A stretch of 64,000 bases of DNA from Monarcha castaneiventris obscurior. Its lineage: Eukaryota > Chordata > Aves > Passeriformes > Monarchidae. The stretch covers positions 4,101,501 to 4,165,500 of the forward strand of contig JAMPIT010000230.1 in assembly GCA_026261815.1 (NCBI GenBank), given 5' to 3'. Both the position numbers and the translations under genes were made by a program. The notes beneath the pieces are model-generated. The model did not search any database. It saw only the letters and a program-made list of their open reading frames with translations, and had not been told where the DNA came from. Positions 24,201 to 37,182 of the stretch are shown one piece after another. How positions within the stretch are numbered: the first letter of the stretch is position 1; each line of letters opens with the position of its first letter.

Positions 24201-27200
24201 TAGCAATTACCATGTCTCTGTGTAACTTAGCCATGAGCACTAGGATGTGTCTGACTCAGTGTAGGCACTGAAATGCAGAGGAACCACTTGTCTGAAGCTG
24301 CCCAGGGTAATGGTGTGTGCTGGTTTAATTTTCTTCACAGTACCCACATGGGGCTGTGTTTTGGGTTTTAAAGATTGGGATGGAAACATCCCTGTTCTTG
24401 AATCTTTCCTGGCAGGGATGTGAGGACGAGGGCCAGGTTTATTTACTTTTAAACTATTTTTAGAGAAAGTTTCTTCCTGCCTACATTCTTGCTCATTTTC
24501 ATTATCTTTTACATGCTGAACTTCTTCTACTTCTCTGACATTTCCTTTCTCTGCATTGCTTTTCCCTGTGCTACACATCTGTTATTCTGCCTCTTCCTAT
24601 TTATTTCCTCTTCCTACTTTCAAAAATCACTGAAATCTCCCCCTCTTCCCTCTTTCTTCTTTTCCAGCAACCCTCAGGCTTCCTGTCTATTGATCTGTTA
24701 TCCTGCACTTTGTCTTGTTTTATTTTGTTGATTTAAGACAGATGCTAAGCTGTGCAGGGGACTTGTCATTCCTGCACTGGCAAAGCACAGGGCAGTTAAA
24801 ATGGCATGAACATGTTTTGCAGTAATAATCACCTATAATGTTTATATTTGCATGACAAAATATTAGCTGGAGTCAAGTTAGAGGCATAAATCCTGAAAAT
24901 TGCAGAGATTTCTAATTATGTGGCTACAGCAAGGACTTAAAAATATTGATGACAGTCCTGTTCCTCTTGTGTATGATGTAAGAAAAGAGGTAGGAGAGAC
25001 CTGTTACAGGTTTTGCCTTTTACATTCCTCTACCCTTACCAGCAGAAGCACCACCACCCAGTTCAGCACCTAGTTGTTTTTATCACAAATTCCTGAGGTC
25101 AGAGCTGTGCAGCATCTTACAAAGCATGAGTAGGTTTGTAGTCATATTATCATGTCAATAAAAAGGGTGAAGGCAAGAATTTTTCTGGTACACTCACCAT
25201 GTAGAAAACTTGAGCTCTAAAGGTTTTAAACCAGCATTTTCTTTTATAGCAGGTACAGGCTGAGCAGCAAAGGGTAGATCCCATATTCTCATGGTGCAAA
25301 TGGTGACACAAATCACTGGTGAGATTTTCAAATGTGCCTCAGGAATACATCTTTTTGAAAAACAGACTCTTAAGCATTCAGGTTCTGCTAACATCAGGTC
25401 CAAATGAAGTTCGTGCAGGCACGCATGAAAGCAAAAACTTCACATAATAATGTGGTTTTTTTATTGCCACTTGAGTATCTAAACAAATCACTGACGTATT
25501 TTTTGCTAACAAACTGTCTCAGCACCCCAGTATAAAAAAATGCTGCTTACACACATGCATGAGCGATGCACACGTGTCTGCCTGCACTGCCATGTGCACA
25601 CAGAGGAGGGAGGAGGAAGAGGATGCAGAGGGAGAGGCTTCTTTTTGCACCATTACTCTCAAAGATGTTTTGGAGCAAATTCAGGGAGAAGTTAAGCTTT
25701 GTCTGCCACATTAAGTCAATGTGTGTTAAAGGCACAATAAAGATGCAAAGACGTCAATGAACGCAACAGCCAATGCAGTCAGAACTGTCAGGCTGAGGTC
25801 TCTGGAATAAGTGATTTCTTCCCTTTAAAGGTTTTTTGAAAAGTAGCAGGGAGCATAATTAACTGTCATAGCAAGATATAAATTGTTTTCTGGGGAAAAC
25901 ACTGAGCTTTTGCCTACATATTTCATGCAGCTGTGGTTATAGAAAAGGAGGTTTTAGGAAACTGGCCTCCTTTGACTGCATCCTTGTTATAAATGCATTC
26001 ATTTCCATTTCTTTGTTTTGTTACAACTGCAGAGACATTTTGTGATTTAAAAAAAATTCAATCAATAATTATTTTTTAATCAAAACAAATATATCGTAAG
26101 AAAATGATTTCTTTTAAACAAGATTCCTTATCCAAGTTTTAGTCTTTTAATCATTAATTTTCTCTCTCACCAATGAATCTTGCCCTGATGATCATGATGG
26201 GGACAGACGTGTCTGCAACATAGAGCAAGTGGTAGGGGCTGCTGGAATATGTTCAGATATGGCCAGGTATGTCTGTCTGAATTCTTTGAGGTCTGCATGT
26301 ACCTGCCTGAGGGTAAAATTAGTCCTTTGCTATGCTCTGTGTGGAGCCAAGACTGGAAGTGGTGTAAGTGGTAAGATGCACAGTTTCAGCAAATGAAACA
26401 CATATTTTCAGGTCACAATGTCAAGGATCACAAGTTTACAGCTTACAGCCTGGATAAATTAATTTTCTCTGATGGGCCATTAAACTATTACAAGAGCCAT
26501 TACTACAAGAGGTGCAACACTGTGAAAAACCTGGGCACTTTTACATCTCTGGGTCAACAGGCTTGTTCAGTTTTGCAGTTCTCTGCATCTACAGCTGCTT
26601 CTTAGGTCTGGCTAAAACCCTGCTCAAATCTCCTTTTTTAACTGATGGGTCTGATGTTGTTATTTTCCTATGTCCTCTATCATTATTGATACATTTTTAG
26701 TGTGGGGTGTGCAGTTTCTTGCTAATTCCAAAGCTGAAATGAAGACTCACGTTCTACTTAATTACATTTTCATAACAGTGCCCTTGGATTGATAATTTAG
26801 AGCTGAAAATACACATAGGTCTTCTTTCTTTTACTAATGGGCTGGGTATTTAGTGTCAGTACAGATTCAGGAATTTTTATTTTAAGACAGCCAATGGGGA
26901 AGTCAAGGATATACTTTTTATTATCCTCAAACAATGGCAAATCCTAAAGCCTTGAAAATAAATTCCTGCTAAAAGAAATATCTATGGCATGGAATCTAGA
27001 TATTTTCTTAATCTGAATTCTTAGTAAAGTTAGCATAATGCCTCTATTGTGTAGGGAGATATTCAGGAAAAGCAAATCAAACTCTCACTCCAGACAATCA
27101 AAAAAACATTCACAATTCACTCTCTCTGGACAAATTGAGTCATAAAATAAATTCCCTGCTTGCAGGAGCTTCCCCAGAGGCAAGACATCTCAATAACAAT

Positions 27201-30200
27201 ATGGCCAATATGGCCTTTCTTCAACACTTTTGCATTCAGAGAATTTATAAATACAGGTGTGACAGAGTGTTTTAGAGCCTCTCACAGTAAGAACAGAACA
27301 AGGCTGTGTCTGTGCCAGGTAGGTAGGCAAATAATTTACCATTGTTTGACACTATGAAAATTAGAATAAACTGAACTTGGGGTTTTGGGATTGTTCTTAG
27401 CTTCTTCTGACTCTATGCATTTAAGAAATAAATGTCTTTCAGCTCCTTACTGGAAAAAGACAAGTCCTTTCTGGAAGTGCTCCCTAGTCTGAAGAGATTT
27501 GTTTGGGTTTTCCTCCATAATGAATGGCAGTGGGGAGATCCGTGCTGAGAAAATAATGTCTGCTTAACTGTAGTACTTAAAGATTTTGTTCCTTTTTAAA
27601 TTTCTTTTTTAAGCTGAAAATTTAATTCATCACAAATACAAAGAAAATGTTATTAAGAGAGTGTAAGCCTCTGGCATATTGTTTAATACACAGCCATACT
27701 ATGGGGAAATATTGTAAGGAAGGTCCATTTGTGTTCCATTTACTGGCTTTTACTCCTTGGAAAGATTCTTTAATGATAAATGTGTTTAAAAATCCATTAC
27801 AACTGGTACATTGGGTTGTTTTCAGTTGGAAAGGGGAAAAAAGCAGAATAAACCATTTTATATTTCAAATGCATTTCGTGCTGAAACATTCTGCTGTGGC
27901 AGAATTTAAACTGCAGACAGATTGGAACAAATAATGCAGAACTGCTTTGTTTTAAAATATTGGTAGAGATAAAAAATGTGTTATTCAAGGGAGCTCTTTG
28001 GACTAGTTCTGAAATAGCAAAGAGTGAATGCAGATGGTCTTAAATACATATGTAAGAGAGAAATTTGAGGGAGACATAGCACATGGGACCCAGCTGTGAT
28101 CCCATCAGATGCTCTGCAGGGATGCTCTCTGCCTTGTAAAGTTTATTTTTCCTTCTTCCTCCTTGAAAGGCTGTGGTAAATATTTTCCATTTTGTATCCT
28201 TTTCTCTGCCCATCTTATTTGATCTTCCCTTGCCTCTTCCTTCTTAGACATCCTTGATAAGGAGATGATCACTGGTCAGTTTGCTTATACTTTTATTTCT
28301 TCTCTTTGGTGTCACTTCCTTTGTTGACTTCATCTGAAATCTGTCTTGAGTGGCCATGAGGAAGATATCTTCTCTGTGCCCTACTGTGGCAATCTCTATG
28401 CTTCATTAGAGTGTTTTTTAATTGCTTGGAAGGTACTTGGGACAGAGTCTGCTCTGAGGCTTCTGTAACACCCTCATGCTGCTGGTTGATCTGAAAGGAG
28501 CCAGTCACCCCCATAACACCATGTAATTCCAAGGTCTCCCTTGTAATACCATGGACTTTGTTTAAACTTCTTGATGACCAGCCTTCACAGAGAGGTGGCA
28601 CAAAGAGCTTTTGTGAAGGAAACAACCTCAGGCATCTTGTGTTTGTTCCCAGTGAAGAGTCCTGTCCATCAAACAGGTGAAGCAGGTGGAGTTTCTCCAT
28701 TTTCAGAAAAGAATGGTGGCTTTCAGAGCTGTGGGGACTGCTCCTGTTGCTCTCACACACTTCACAAGTGGTAACTCGACAGCAATGACACATTACATTT
28801 CTACCCTACAAGCAGCTCGGCCTGTTGCACCCCGTGATTTTTAAAGCAGGGACCAGTAACACTTTATTTTGCAGCACAAACATTTCAGGAGGAAAACATC
28901 AGAGTGCAGGTCATAGTTTGTGCCCACTCCCAGTGAATTTTTAGCCCGTGGCTCTTGGAGAACACGTGTTAGCTGTTGATGAGGAACAGCATTGAGGTCA
29001 ATGCTGAATGGTCAGAAAGCAAGGAGACAACATGTCTGAAGGGGTTTGCAGTGCTCATGTCCCACTTCAGGCCAGTCTGCTGCCTGAGAGGCTTTCTGGC
29101 ACTGCTGGCAGCCAGGGAAAATGGCAGTGTCGGGGTTCCAGGCTGGTGAAGTGTGGTGGTGACTGCAGCCTGCAGCTTCCCTGCATGGCTGTGTGTATTC
29201 CCTGCCTGCAGCCAGCAGCAGCTGAGCCCTGTTCTCTCACATCCATCACCAAGCACATTCCCTGTCCCATTCCCAGCACATACATGGTACTGGGAAGGCA
29301 GCTGGGGTTTGATCTTCTCCATCACAGGCATCAGAACCAGCGCTAACAATCTGTCAGGGCTGCATTGGTGGCTGCCTGTAAAGAAGTTGTGAGGGGACCC
29401 CAGGCTGGCAGGCACATGAGGGGGAGCTGGAGACAGCCTCAACCCTGGGCATCAGGTGCCTCCACGGAGACAGGTTGAGGTTAATACTTCAACAAAAAGC
29501 ACTGTGTTTTTGCATTCAGACTCCCTCTGGGAGAGATGGAAGGCATCTGCCACACGGCTGGCAGGTATCTTTTCAACCCTTCTCATGTCCAGCAGCTGTA
29601 GTAGGGCAAAATTATTTCAAACTCTACAGCTTTCTCTGCCCCCCAGCCAACATATTGATCTGTTCATGAATAAATCAGCAGGGGGAGACCCTTCAGCAAG
29701 TGCCTTAACTGTCCCCAGGCAAAAGTTATAGTGGCCCTACAAGGGAAGCATCAGTCATTGCCCTCCGTGATGATGTGAGTTTTAACTTCCTTATCTCCTG
29801 TCAATAAATGGCAGCCAAGGTTTTCTGACCACTTGAGATGCTCAGAACTAAATTACTCCACCTGCCATTACAATCAATTTTGAGGCCAAAAATATAAGGC
29901 CAGTGCTTTAGCCAGAATAGGTATGGAACATGCTGTAGTTGTGATTCACAGCTGTTGCCATGTACTGACATGGGATGAGGCTTAATTTGTTCTGGGCTGG
30001 TGTGAATGAGGGGGTTGGCATTTTCAAATGTGCCTAAAGGTAGTGGTGCAAGGACCTGCAAACCCATTGGACATGGGGGAGTCTGTGTCTCCACAGTGAA
30101 TATTGTTGTATTTGTAGCTGGCTGAGAATCTTGAGATAGAATTGGTGTGTGAATAAGAGATGATGTGGACTGAAGTGCTGGTGAAAAAAAAATCAGTAGG

Positions 30201-31297
30201 CAACACCACAGAAGGAAAAGAGTATAGTTAACTCCTGTGTTTGAGAGAACTAGGGATGGGAGGGATGCTTCAAAGCAAAGACTGAAAAGGGTATTAAATT
30301 ATTTTATCTCCCTGATGAGTTTTGCTGTCCATTTTTCTTCTACCCTTTCAGCCAAGGAAGCTGTATGTCAGGTGACATTTAATATAAAAACAGCTCTCAG
30401 TAAATAACCAGACAAGATTGAGGGATATCTTTAATATCACAAATGTACGTAAGAACCTTTAATAGGCATGGCACCAGCTGTAAAAGTGAGTGCTCCTTAT
30501 GAACACCTCAAATTGGCATATTGTGTAGGATCCTTTTGATGTGCAGATCCAGTCCATCTCTGAGCAGTAATTGTGCAGCTCACACAATGATATTAGCATG
30601 TAGACCATGCAGCTCGACTCTGTAAATGTGTTCTGCTGCAGCAGATGGAGTAGCAGCTTGTTTTTGAAATTGAGATAAAGTATAAAAAACCAGAAGCAAT
30701 TTTTAAAAATTACTTTTGTTTTTGAGGGGAGGGGGGTGTGAGTGCTGTGAGTGCTGTAATTTTGGAAGATGTCAAGATAGCAAGATCAAGCACCTGGACC
30801 CTCTTTAGCTAAAACTTTTATCACCACGGTATACAAATGTTGATTTATTCTTCACAATATCAGCGTTTTCATTTTCAAAAACAACCAGTTATTTCTGGTG
30901 CCCCAGTTTCTAGTTTCCCATTTTTTTTTCCACTATACAGAGACCTATTTTTGCAAAGTGACACTTCAGAAATCAAGCCTCTTCAATGAGATTTAAATTG
31001 GACATTCAATCTCCTTAGTTATTTGGAAATTATTTGAACCCAGATAGTTCTAATGTAAATATCCACCATTTATCCATATCAGAATCAGTTAATATCAGAG
31101 AAAGAGTGGAAACTGATATCAATTCATTAATGTTTTCTGTGTATGTGAAAGGAAGGAATAAACTATACTTTCTGTTCACACTGGGCAGAAAGTGATGTGA
31201 TTAAAACCAAAGGTTTAGCTTAGATCAGAAGAGCAGGTGCCTACTAGCAAGACAGCACTTGAATAGTTTATTTGGGAGGTTGGGCAATCGCTGTTGT
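21271..31297. other. Long stretch without a recognisable gene
   Basis: No exon was found. A pyrimidine-rich patch lies at about 24500-24680. The patch at 29040-29480 is GC-richer than its surroundings and produces overlapping frames on both strands, but none resembles a known protein. The longest ATG-initiated frame of the whole window (28293-28793, minus strand, 166 codons) lies here and is treated as chance. A nine-base duplication (GTGAGTGCT twice) occurs at 30738-30755. Confidence 0.65.
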
Positions 31298-31425
31298 TTG
31301 AAGACTTTGTGGAAAGCTTAGATGCCTATCAAGAATGATCTAATAGATCTGGTCCAGCTTTGCAGAAGAATATTCACTAGGTGAGATCACAAGGTCTTTT
31401 TTCAGCCTCATTTTCTACCATTTTG
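31298..31425 (+). mobile_element. Decayed CR1 LINE 3' end
   Basis: The order of words matches the terminal part of an old CR1 copy in plus orientation: a GAAGACTTTGTGGAAAGCTTAGATG segment of the type that precedes 'cctgtcagggatgatctag', then CTATCAAGAATGATCTAATAG at 31326-31346, then CACTAGGTGAGATCACAAGGTC at 31375-31396. A degenerate CAGCCTCATTTTCTACC ending follows at about 31403-31419. Many positions differ, no tail repeat is kept, and only the last 130 bases or so can be followed. It could be shorter than given. Confidence 0.5.
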
Positions 31426-33435
31426 TCAATGTATATATCATGATACATTTTATATATATATATTCAGGACTTCATGTATATGATTTAATAGGACCACCTG
31501 ATTCTGTCCCCACTTATACACATATACAACATACTAGACCAATGTATATTGTTAGTTTGCAGACATGGCCTGATGATTTATATTTAGATTTCTATTTTTT
31601 CACACTGTGGAATGAAAAGCTAATCAGGGCAATAATACTGAAGGCTGGCAAGTGCAGAGCAGATGCAGAGGTTTTGCTAAGGAGCTCATTCTTCCTTCTC
31701 AGCTCGAAGAAGAGTCTGCAGATGGGCCACAAGGTGGCAGATGAGCTGCAAAGATTACAGATTAATAGCTACAAAATAAAAAATAAGATTGCAAATGACA
31801 AGTTTAAAAAAAAAAAGCAACAACTAGGGATGGAGTCGTTGCTGTGCTTTTGGGTGCTTTCCTTGAAATTCAGCAGCGCTTCTCATTTTCATCACATGAC
31901 AAAGTGAACCAAATATCCTCATCCCCACTGCAACAGGTTTGGGTTCTGATTACACTTGATGATAACAAAATCAACCACAGTAATTTTTTTGGGCAGGCTC
32001 CTTGCCTTGGGCAATGTTCCAAAAAATTTACTGGTTTTGGCCTTTCATCAATGTTTGGACTGAAACAGCTCAAGCATGAATTATTTTACGTCTGATGGTT
32101 TGGAAGTGTAGTGAAGGAATTTCCTTGGGACAGGAGAGCAGCAAAGGCACTGCGTGTGTGTGCTGGAACCCTCACCTGCTTGTTTAAATGCCTTTGTGTG
32201 TCTGGTGTTTGTAGCAGAAGAGTGATAGAAACCTGGCAGCACGTGTTTGCTGCAGTTCAGAACTGGTGATCAGAAACAGGGAGCAAGGGATCCTGGCTCT
32301 GGTCCATGGCTCATCCACTCTCTGGTAGATCATTCTCTTTCTGCTATCTCACCAGCTTATTGTTTTTTCTGAGCTACAGACAGTCTGCTCTGCACACTTA
32401 CAACCAATATTAAAAAAATCCTCCTGAACTGCTATAATTTTCCTTCTGGGATGGACTAAACTATGGGTATTGTCTGAATCACTGCCCGCCTCAACAAACA
32501 TGCAGCAGACAGGAAACAAGCTCTAATTAATTTCATTCTTCATTTCAAGAAGAGTGAGTTCTCTTTCAGCTTTGTCTCTGAGGCTGATGTGAGCCTGTTC
32601 TTGTAAGAGCCATTTGAAGCACAGATTAGCTCTCAGAGAGTGATGGCCCCTCACTAGCAGTAAAAAACATAATTGGAGCAAAGACACTCTGTTTGTTAAT
32701 GGGAGCATTAATAATGGTTCCATTACTTTTGTAGTTTTAAATAATTTTACTGAATAATTAAACAGAATTTTATTATTTTTGTTTTGAAAGCAGTCGTCTC
32801 ATTTTTCAGCTCATGTTTGTCATGCTGTTGTTGATTTTCCTGTGTTTGGTCATATGTTTGCTATAAGAAGGATTTATATTGGAGTACTTCTAAAATGTAA
32901 TAGAAAAATGAGTTTGCTGGCTGTGGTCTTATGTAAGGCTTTGCAATTATATGAGCGAATGTTTTGTTATAAATAATTCAGTCAGTATTAATCAAAAATT
33001 CTTGTTTAATAATCACTTCATTCCATCTCTTCTGTTTATTAGTTTTCTTATTATTAAAATAGTCTCTCATAAGTTATAGGAACTCTCTGAGTATATCCCA
33101 GAGAGATCCAGTGACAGTCAGAGTAAGTGGCTGAAAAAAGATTCCTGTCAATGTTTTTTCGAAGGCTTATTGTGTTTTTATTACTTTTCTTAACTCATTG
33201 TCCTAAGAGCAAGAATGGCCAGATTTTCAGAGTACAGAAGAGAAAGGTTTACAGTGGTTTTTGCCTTATGGTAGGTTATGGTGGCGTAATCAATCAAGAC
33301 TATTTAATGATGAAAATAATCAGGATTCTGCAAAATCAAGGATTTATATTTACTCTGTTTCAATTCAGTTCAATTAAATTAGCTTCTACTACAAATTCAG
33401 CTTATAGTCAGAGAAGGAAGGCAAAAAGGGTTTAT
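31426..33435. other. Intergenic or intronic DNA, no gene seen
   Basis: A short TA run occurs at 31449-31463. The frame at 31440-31907 starts in that run and has no recognisable domain. The 32515-32790 part is listed as a candidate regulatory block. The rest is AT-rich with no family recognised, including the DNA directly before the solo LTR. Confidence 0.7.
32515..32790. promoter_or_regulatory. Candidate ATTA-rich regulatory block
   Basis: TAATTAATT at 32524-32532, ATAATTGG at about 32669, GTTAATGGG near 32695, ATTAATAATGG near 32708 and AATAATTAAAC near 32754 cluster in under 300 bases, separated by mixed, non-repetitive sequence. This is the composition typical of homeodomain-bound enhancers, but no conservation or chromatin evidence is available here, and chance in AT-rich DNA is a real alternative. 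Confidence 0.25.
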
Positions 33436-33440
33436 GATAT
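33436..33440 (+). repeat. Left target-site duplication of the solo LTR
   Basis: The five bases GATAT directly precede the LTR start. The five bases after the LTR end are GATAG, a match at four of five positions. A 5 bp duplication fits ERVL-type integration, and one later substitution explains the mismatch. Confidence 0.7.
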
Positions 33441-33969
33441 TGTCCTGGTTTTGGCTGGGATAGAGTTAATTTTCTTCCCAATGGCTGGTACAGTTTTGTA
33501 TTTTGAATTTAGAATGAGAATAATGCTGATAGCACGCTGATGTTTTAGCTGTTACTTACTTTAAATCAAGGTCTTTTCAGCTTCTCACACCAGAGAGAAG
33601 GCTCAAGGGGCACAGGAATTTGGGAGGGGACACTGCCAGGACAGCTGACCCCAACTGGCCAAAGGGATATTCCAGACCATATGGCATCACAATCAGTATA
33701 TAAAGTGTGGGGAAAGCTGGCCAGGGGCTGCTGCTTGGGAACTGTCTGGGCATGAGTTGGTGGGTGGAGAGCAATTGCATTGTGCATTATTTGTTTTGTA
33801 TATTCTAATTATTTTGGTTTTGTCATTGATTATTATTTTCAATTCTTTTTCTGTCCTACTAAACTGTCTTTATCTCAACTCAAGAATTTTACTTTTTTTC
33901 CCCAACTCTGTCTCCCATCCCACTGCGTGAGGGAAGGAGGCAGTGCCTATGTGGTGTTCAACCACGACA
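33441..33969 (+). mobile_element. Solo LTR of an ERVL-like endogenous retrovirus
   Basis: The 529 bp element begins with TGTCCTGGTTTTGGCTGGGA and ends in CCACGACA, giving the canonical TG...CA ends, and sits between near-identical 5 bp repeats. A U3-like region carries the words AGTTAATTTTCTTCC, then GGGAGGGGACACTGCCAGGA and AACTGGCCAAAGGGATATTCC. A TATA box (TATATAAA) follows at 33697-33704. The expected polyadenylation hexamer region has ACTAAA at 33858-33863 instead of AATAAA, so this signal is probably weakened. No internal retroviral sequence lies on either side, so the provirus was reduced to one LTR, most likely by recombination between its two ends. I recognise this LTR type from bird genomes; the ERVL label is from memory and the subfamily is not assigned. 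Confidence 0.88.
33697..33704 (+). promoter_or_regulatory. TATA box of the solo LTR
   Basis: TATATAAA lies about 256 bases into the 529 bp LTR, where the U3-R border is expected. It would direct plus-strand transcription out of the LTR if still active. Activity is not shown by the sequence. Confidence 0.6.
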
Positions 33970-33974
33970 GATAG
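33970..33974 (+). repeat. Right target-site duplication of the solo LTR
   Basis: GATAG directly follows the CA end of the LTR and pairs with GATAT before the TG start, differing at the last base only. Confidence 0.7.
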
Positions 33975-36900
33975 AGTTTCCTGGAATCTCTAAGCTGAGC
34001 AACATGACTGGCAAATTCCTGGTCTAGTGGTGATGTGAGCATCCATCACTTTGGCTGGCTTTGGGGGAGCCAAAGGCATTCAGAGCCTCTCAGGTGTGGG
34101 CACAAGTCCTGGAAGAATTAGCAGAAGGGTGTAATGGCTCTTTGCTGGAACTGGCACAGCTGATTTTCTGATTTGGAAGCACTGATTTTCTCTCAGCTGA
34201 AGCACTTACCCTTAATGAGACAAAATATTTTCATTCAGGTAATATTGCTCACTCTTGTCTTTTGCATTTCCTGATTTGTCTTGGTTAGTTATTTCTGTCC
34301 CTAACAGTGGTTCCAACAAAGCCTCATCACTGCAAAGAAGGGGTTTTTATAGTTATCACAAACCTTATACAAACAAAGTGCTCTTTTTTAATCATCTCTT
34401 TTGGTATTCCTCATCAAAAAATGAACCCACTAGGGATAGGCATTTAATAAACTCTTTTCTTAGGGGAAAATCACATGTGTTATTAACTGTATTGAAAAAA
34501 TTACTTTGAGTTTTTAAAAGTTTAAGCAGGGGGAAAATGGCAGTTAAGCAGTAATGAGGAAGGCATAGTTTGCTGGACATTCTCTGTCTCCTAAATCATG
34601 TTTCAATTTTTTCTGATATCCTGAATAAAGTCAATATTCTTTTGGAAAAACTAAAACAGCAAGACTTTGTGCACTAGAGTTACTGGCATGGATGACTACA
34701 GCTGAATTAATCTTCCTTGGCTTCCTTTACAGGCACCAGAGTCAAAACATGGGACTCATAGAGTGCTATTCTACTCATCCTAAATAATTTAAATGAATCA
34801 CATCCTTGAATCATCTAATTCTTCCTGATGACCATAAAGACACACTCAGGTATTTGTTTGGAAGCTGACATCCTTTCTGAGGATGTTTAAATTGAGATGA
34901 AATGCCACCCACAAAGACTGTGAGATAAGGCAGGAAGACTTAGGATAATATAGATATGTAAGAACTGAAATGGTATACAGCTGAATTCATTGCATGAGTC
35001 AGTGCTGCTGTTGTCAAGGTGTGTGGAATAGCTAAATCAATATAGTGGTAATAGAATCTGACTTTTTGCATATTTTTAGTTACAATACTATGATTATCTA
35101 CACTATTATGCCACAGTTACAATAGTAACAATATAATTAGGAGTTATTATGCTATGATGCATTTCCTAGGTCAGGAAAAGGAGGAGAAGCTGTCTCTGGA
35201 AAACTGAACTGAAATCATTATTAACTTAAAAGTCTATGTCCTTTCTTTATGGATTAGGTTTAAACATAATGTTAATAATTCAAAATGGGCACTTAGGAAT
35301 TTTTGCTCAGAGTCCTATCTGGGGGATGTCAGGTATTTCATGTATTTGTTATAAAGTGCTAATATGAGAACTTGAGAAGTGAGGTGGGGAAGCTCTGGCT
35401 TTGTGATAGCTGTGGCTGAACATTATCCCCATTTTATAATCTTCTATATGTTAGTTACACATCAGAGTAAATGGATATTGTACTTTGAAGGGAAGTTTTT
35501 TCTGTCATTATAGGCCTGAATGTATATGAAAACCTGTTTTGCTGATGGACAGTGGGATGGGGTGGAGACAACACCAGAAGATGGGGTTGGCAGTCATGGC
35601 TCTTGACAATCTTGGTAGAAGACATCTTGAAAATGAGGTTATTGCTAAATCAAGGTAGCATCAGCATTCCTACATCTGCTAAGAAACGAAAGCTTGAGTG
35701 TAGGAATCTGAGAAAGGAAAGGAAAATGTTACGAGAGACACTTAAGTAAAAGGCAAGGTGGAGGTGATGATGGGTTGGGAATATGTTCCCACTGATCCTG
35801 GCAACCTGTACCAGTCAGAATCTATCATTAGAGAGGATTTCTTGCCTCAAACTCCCATTTATCTTTCATGTAAGGAGCCTGCAAGAGAATATTCATGGTA
35901 TATTGCAGTGAATGAAAGACTGCCAAAGTTGATTAGCTGGAATCAGCCTTCTCCATATAGTTTTTGTTGGAGTTCTGAGATTAATTTTATGTCCTTCGGT
36001 GTTGTTATTTCTGTCTCTTCCAGTGACAGACAATACAAGGGAGGGTGTTTTCAGAGATGTAGTGTATGTATACTTTTTCTTTGCTGTCTTCTCTCTGAAT
36101 AGTTCCTCCTTGCAGTCAATATTTCTTCACCCAGGTATGAGCTGGAAAAGCTCTCCATGAGTCATTGTTGTACAATGCTGATAAGATGATATCAACAGCT
36201 GAAGCAGTAGCATATTGGTTTTTCCTCTCACATCCTACACTACAGATAAAAGATACATGTCAGTTGAAAACATGTCCATTTGGTGGAAATGTTCTTATAT
36301 AAATCTTTATTATCTGTTCGATTTTTTTTCATTATCATTGCAGCCAATCCTTTTGCCAAAGCCTCCTCAGACTAATGTTTATAACACAGGAAATATAGAC
36401 CAGCAGTTGCAATGTTCTTCCCTCCAGGGCACCTGGCCACTCTTCAAAACGCAGCAATGCCACTTGGAACTGACTTTTATGACAGGAGTTTTCCTCTGGA
36501 CTGGGTGAAGGTGTGCTGGGAGACAGATTGAAATCCTTTGCCTCCAGCTGTTTGGCACTGGCACAATGTCCATGTGACACAAACCAGTCCATGTGCATAT
36601 TGCTGGGTTCTCTTCTGCTCCAAAGTAACCTACTGGGAATGGTCAAATCTGCCCAGGAATCTTGCAAGATTCTGGGAGATATTGGTCAAAGCTGCCCTTG
36701 GAAGCCCTCTGACAGGATGGACAGCATTTCAAAATCTGGGGGCATTGCCTGGCATATTTCAGTTTAGTAGTAGAGATACAGCTTCTGCAATAACCAGAGT
36801 TACATGTATTTTGATCTCACAAATGTCAGTACTCAAAAAGCTATCTGAATCAGCAAACTTAGAGTTATGGGCCAGTTATATATGCTGTCAGTAAAAATCT

Positions 36901-37081
36901 GGGTTTATAGTCTCTGAAGTGTAGGATTAAAGGAAGAATTCATGATTCAAGAATTCAGAAACTAAATTGTTCTATTAGATATTGTTCATTTTTAACAAAT
37001 ACCTCTAAAAGCCAGAGTTCACCTCGTTCCACAGCTGTCTCCGTACACAGATACAGCTGCCTCCCTTCAAACATCCTGCCT

Positions 37082-37182
37082 GTTGGTAGGAAGTGAATCT
37101 ATGACTTTGTGGCTATTGGTGGGAAGTGAATCCTTGACCTTCAATACCAAAAGAGTAAGAAGTGAGCCAAAAGAGTAAACCT
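37082..37182 (+). repeat. Cluster of short direct duplications
   Basis: TTGGTAGGAAGTGAATC near 37083 recurs with one change about 34 bases later, near 37117. Immediately after, CCAAAAGAGTAA occurs twice, near 37147 and near 37168. Two nested duplications in 100 bases point to past replication slippage rather than a mobile element. Confidence 0.75.

Noticed and set aside
28969..29442. Minus-strand open frame of 157 codons in a GC-richer patch
   Set aside because: Overlapping frames of 70 to 110 codons occur on the opposite strand and in other registers; no domain was recognised, and composition explains the openness.
31440..31907. Plus-strand open frame of 155 codons
   Set aside because: It begins in a TA simple repeat, passes through lysine-rich A runs and shows no family resemblance.
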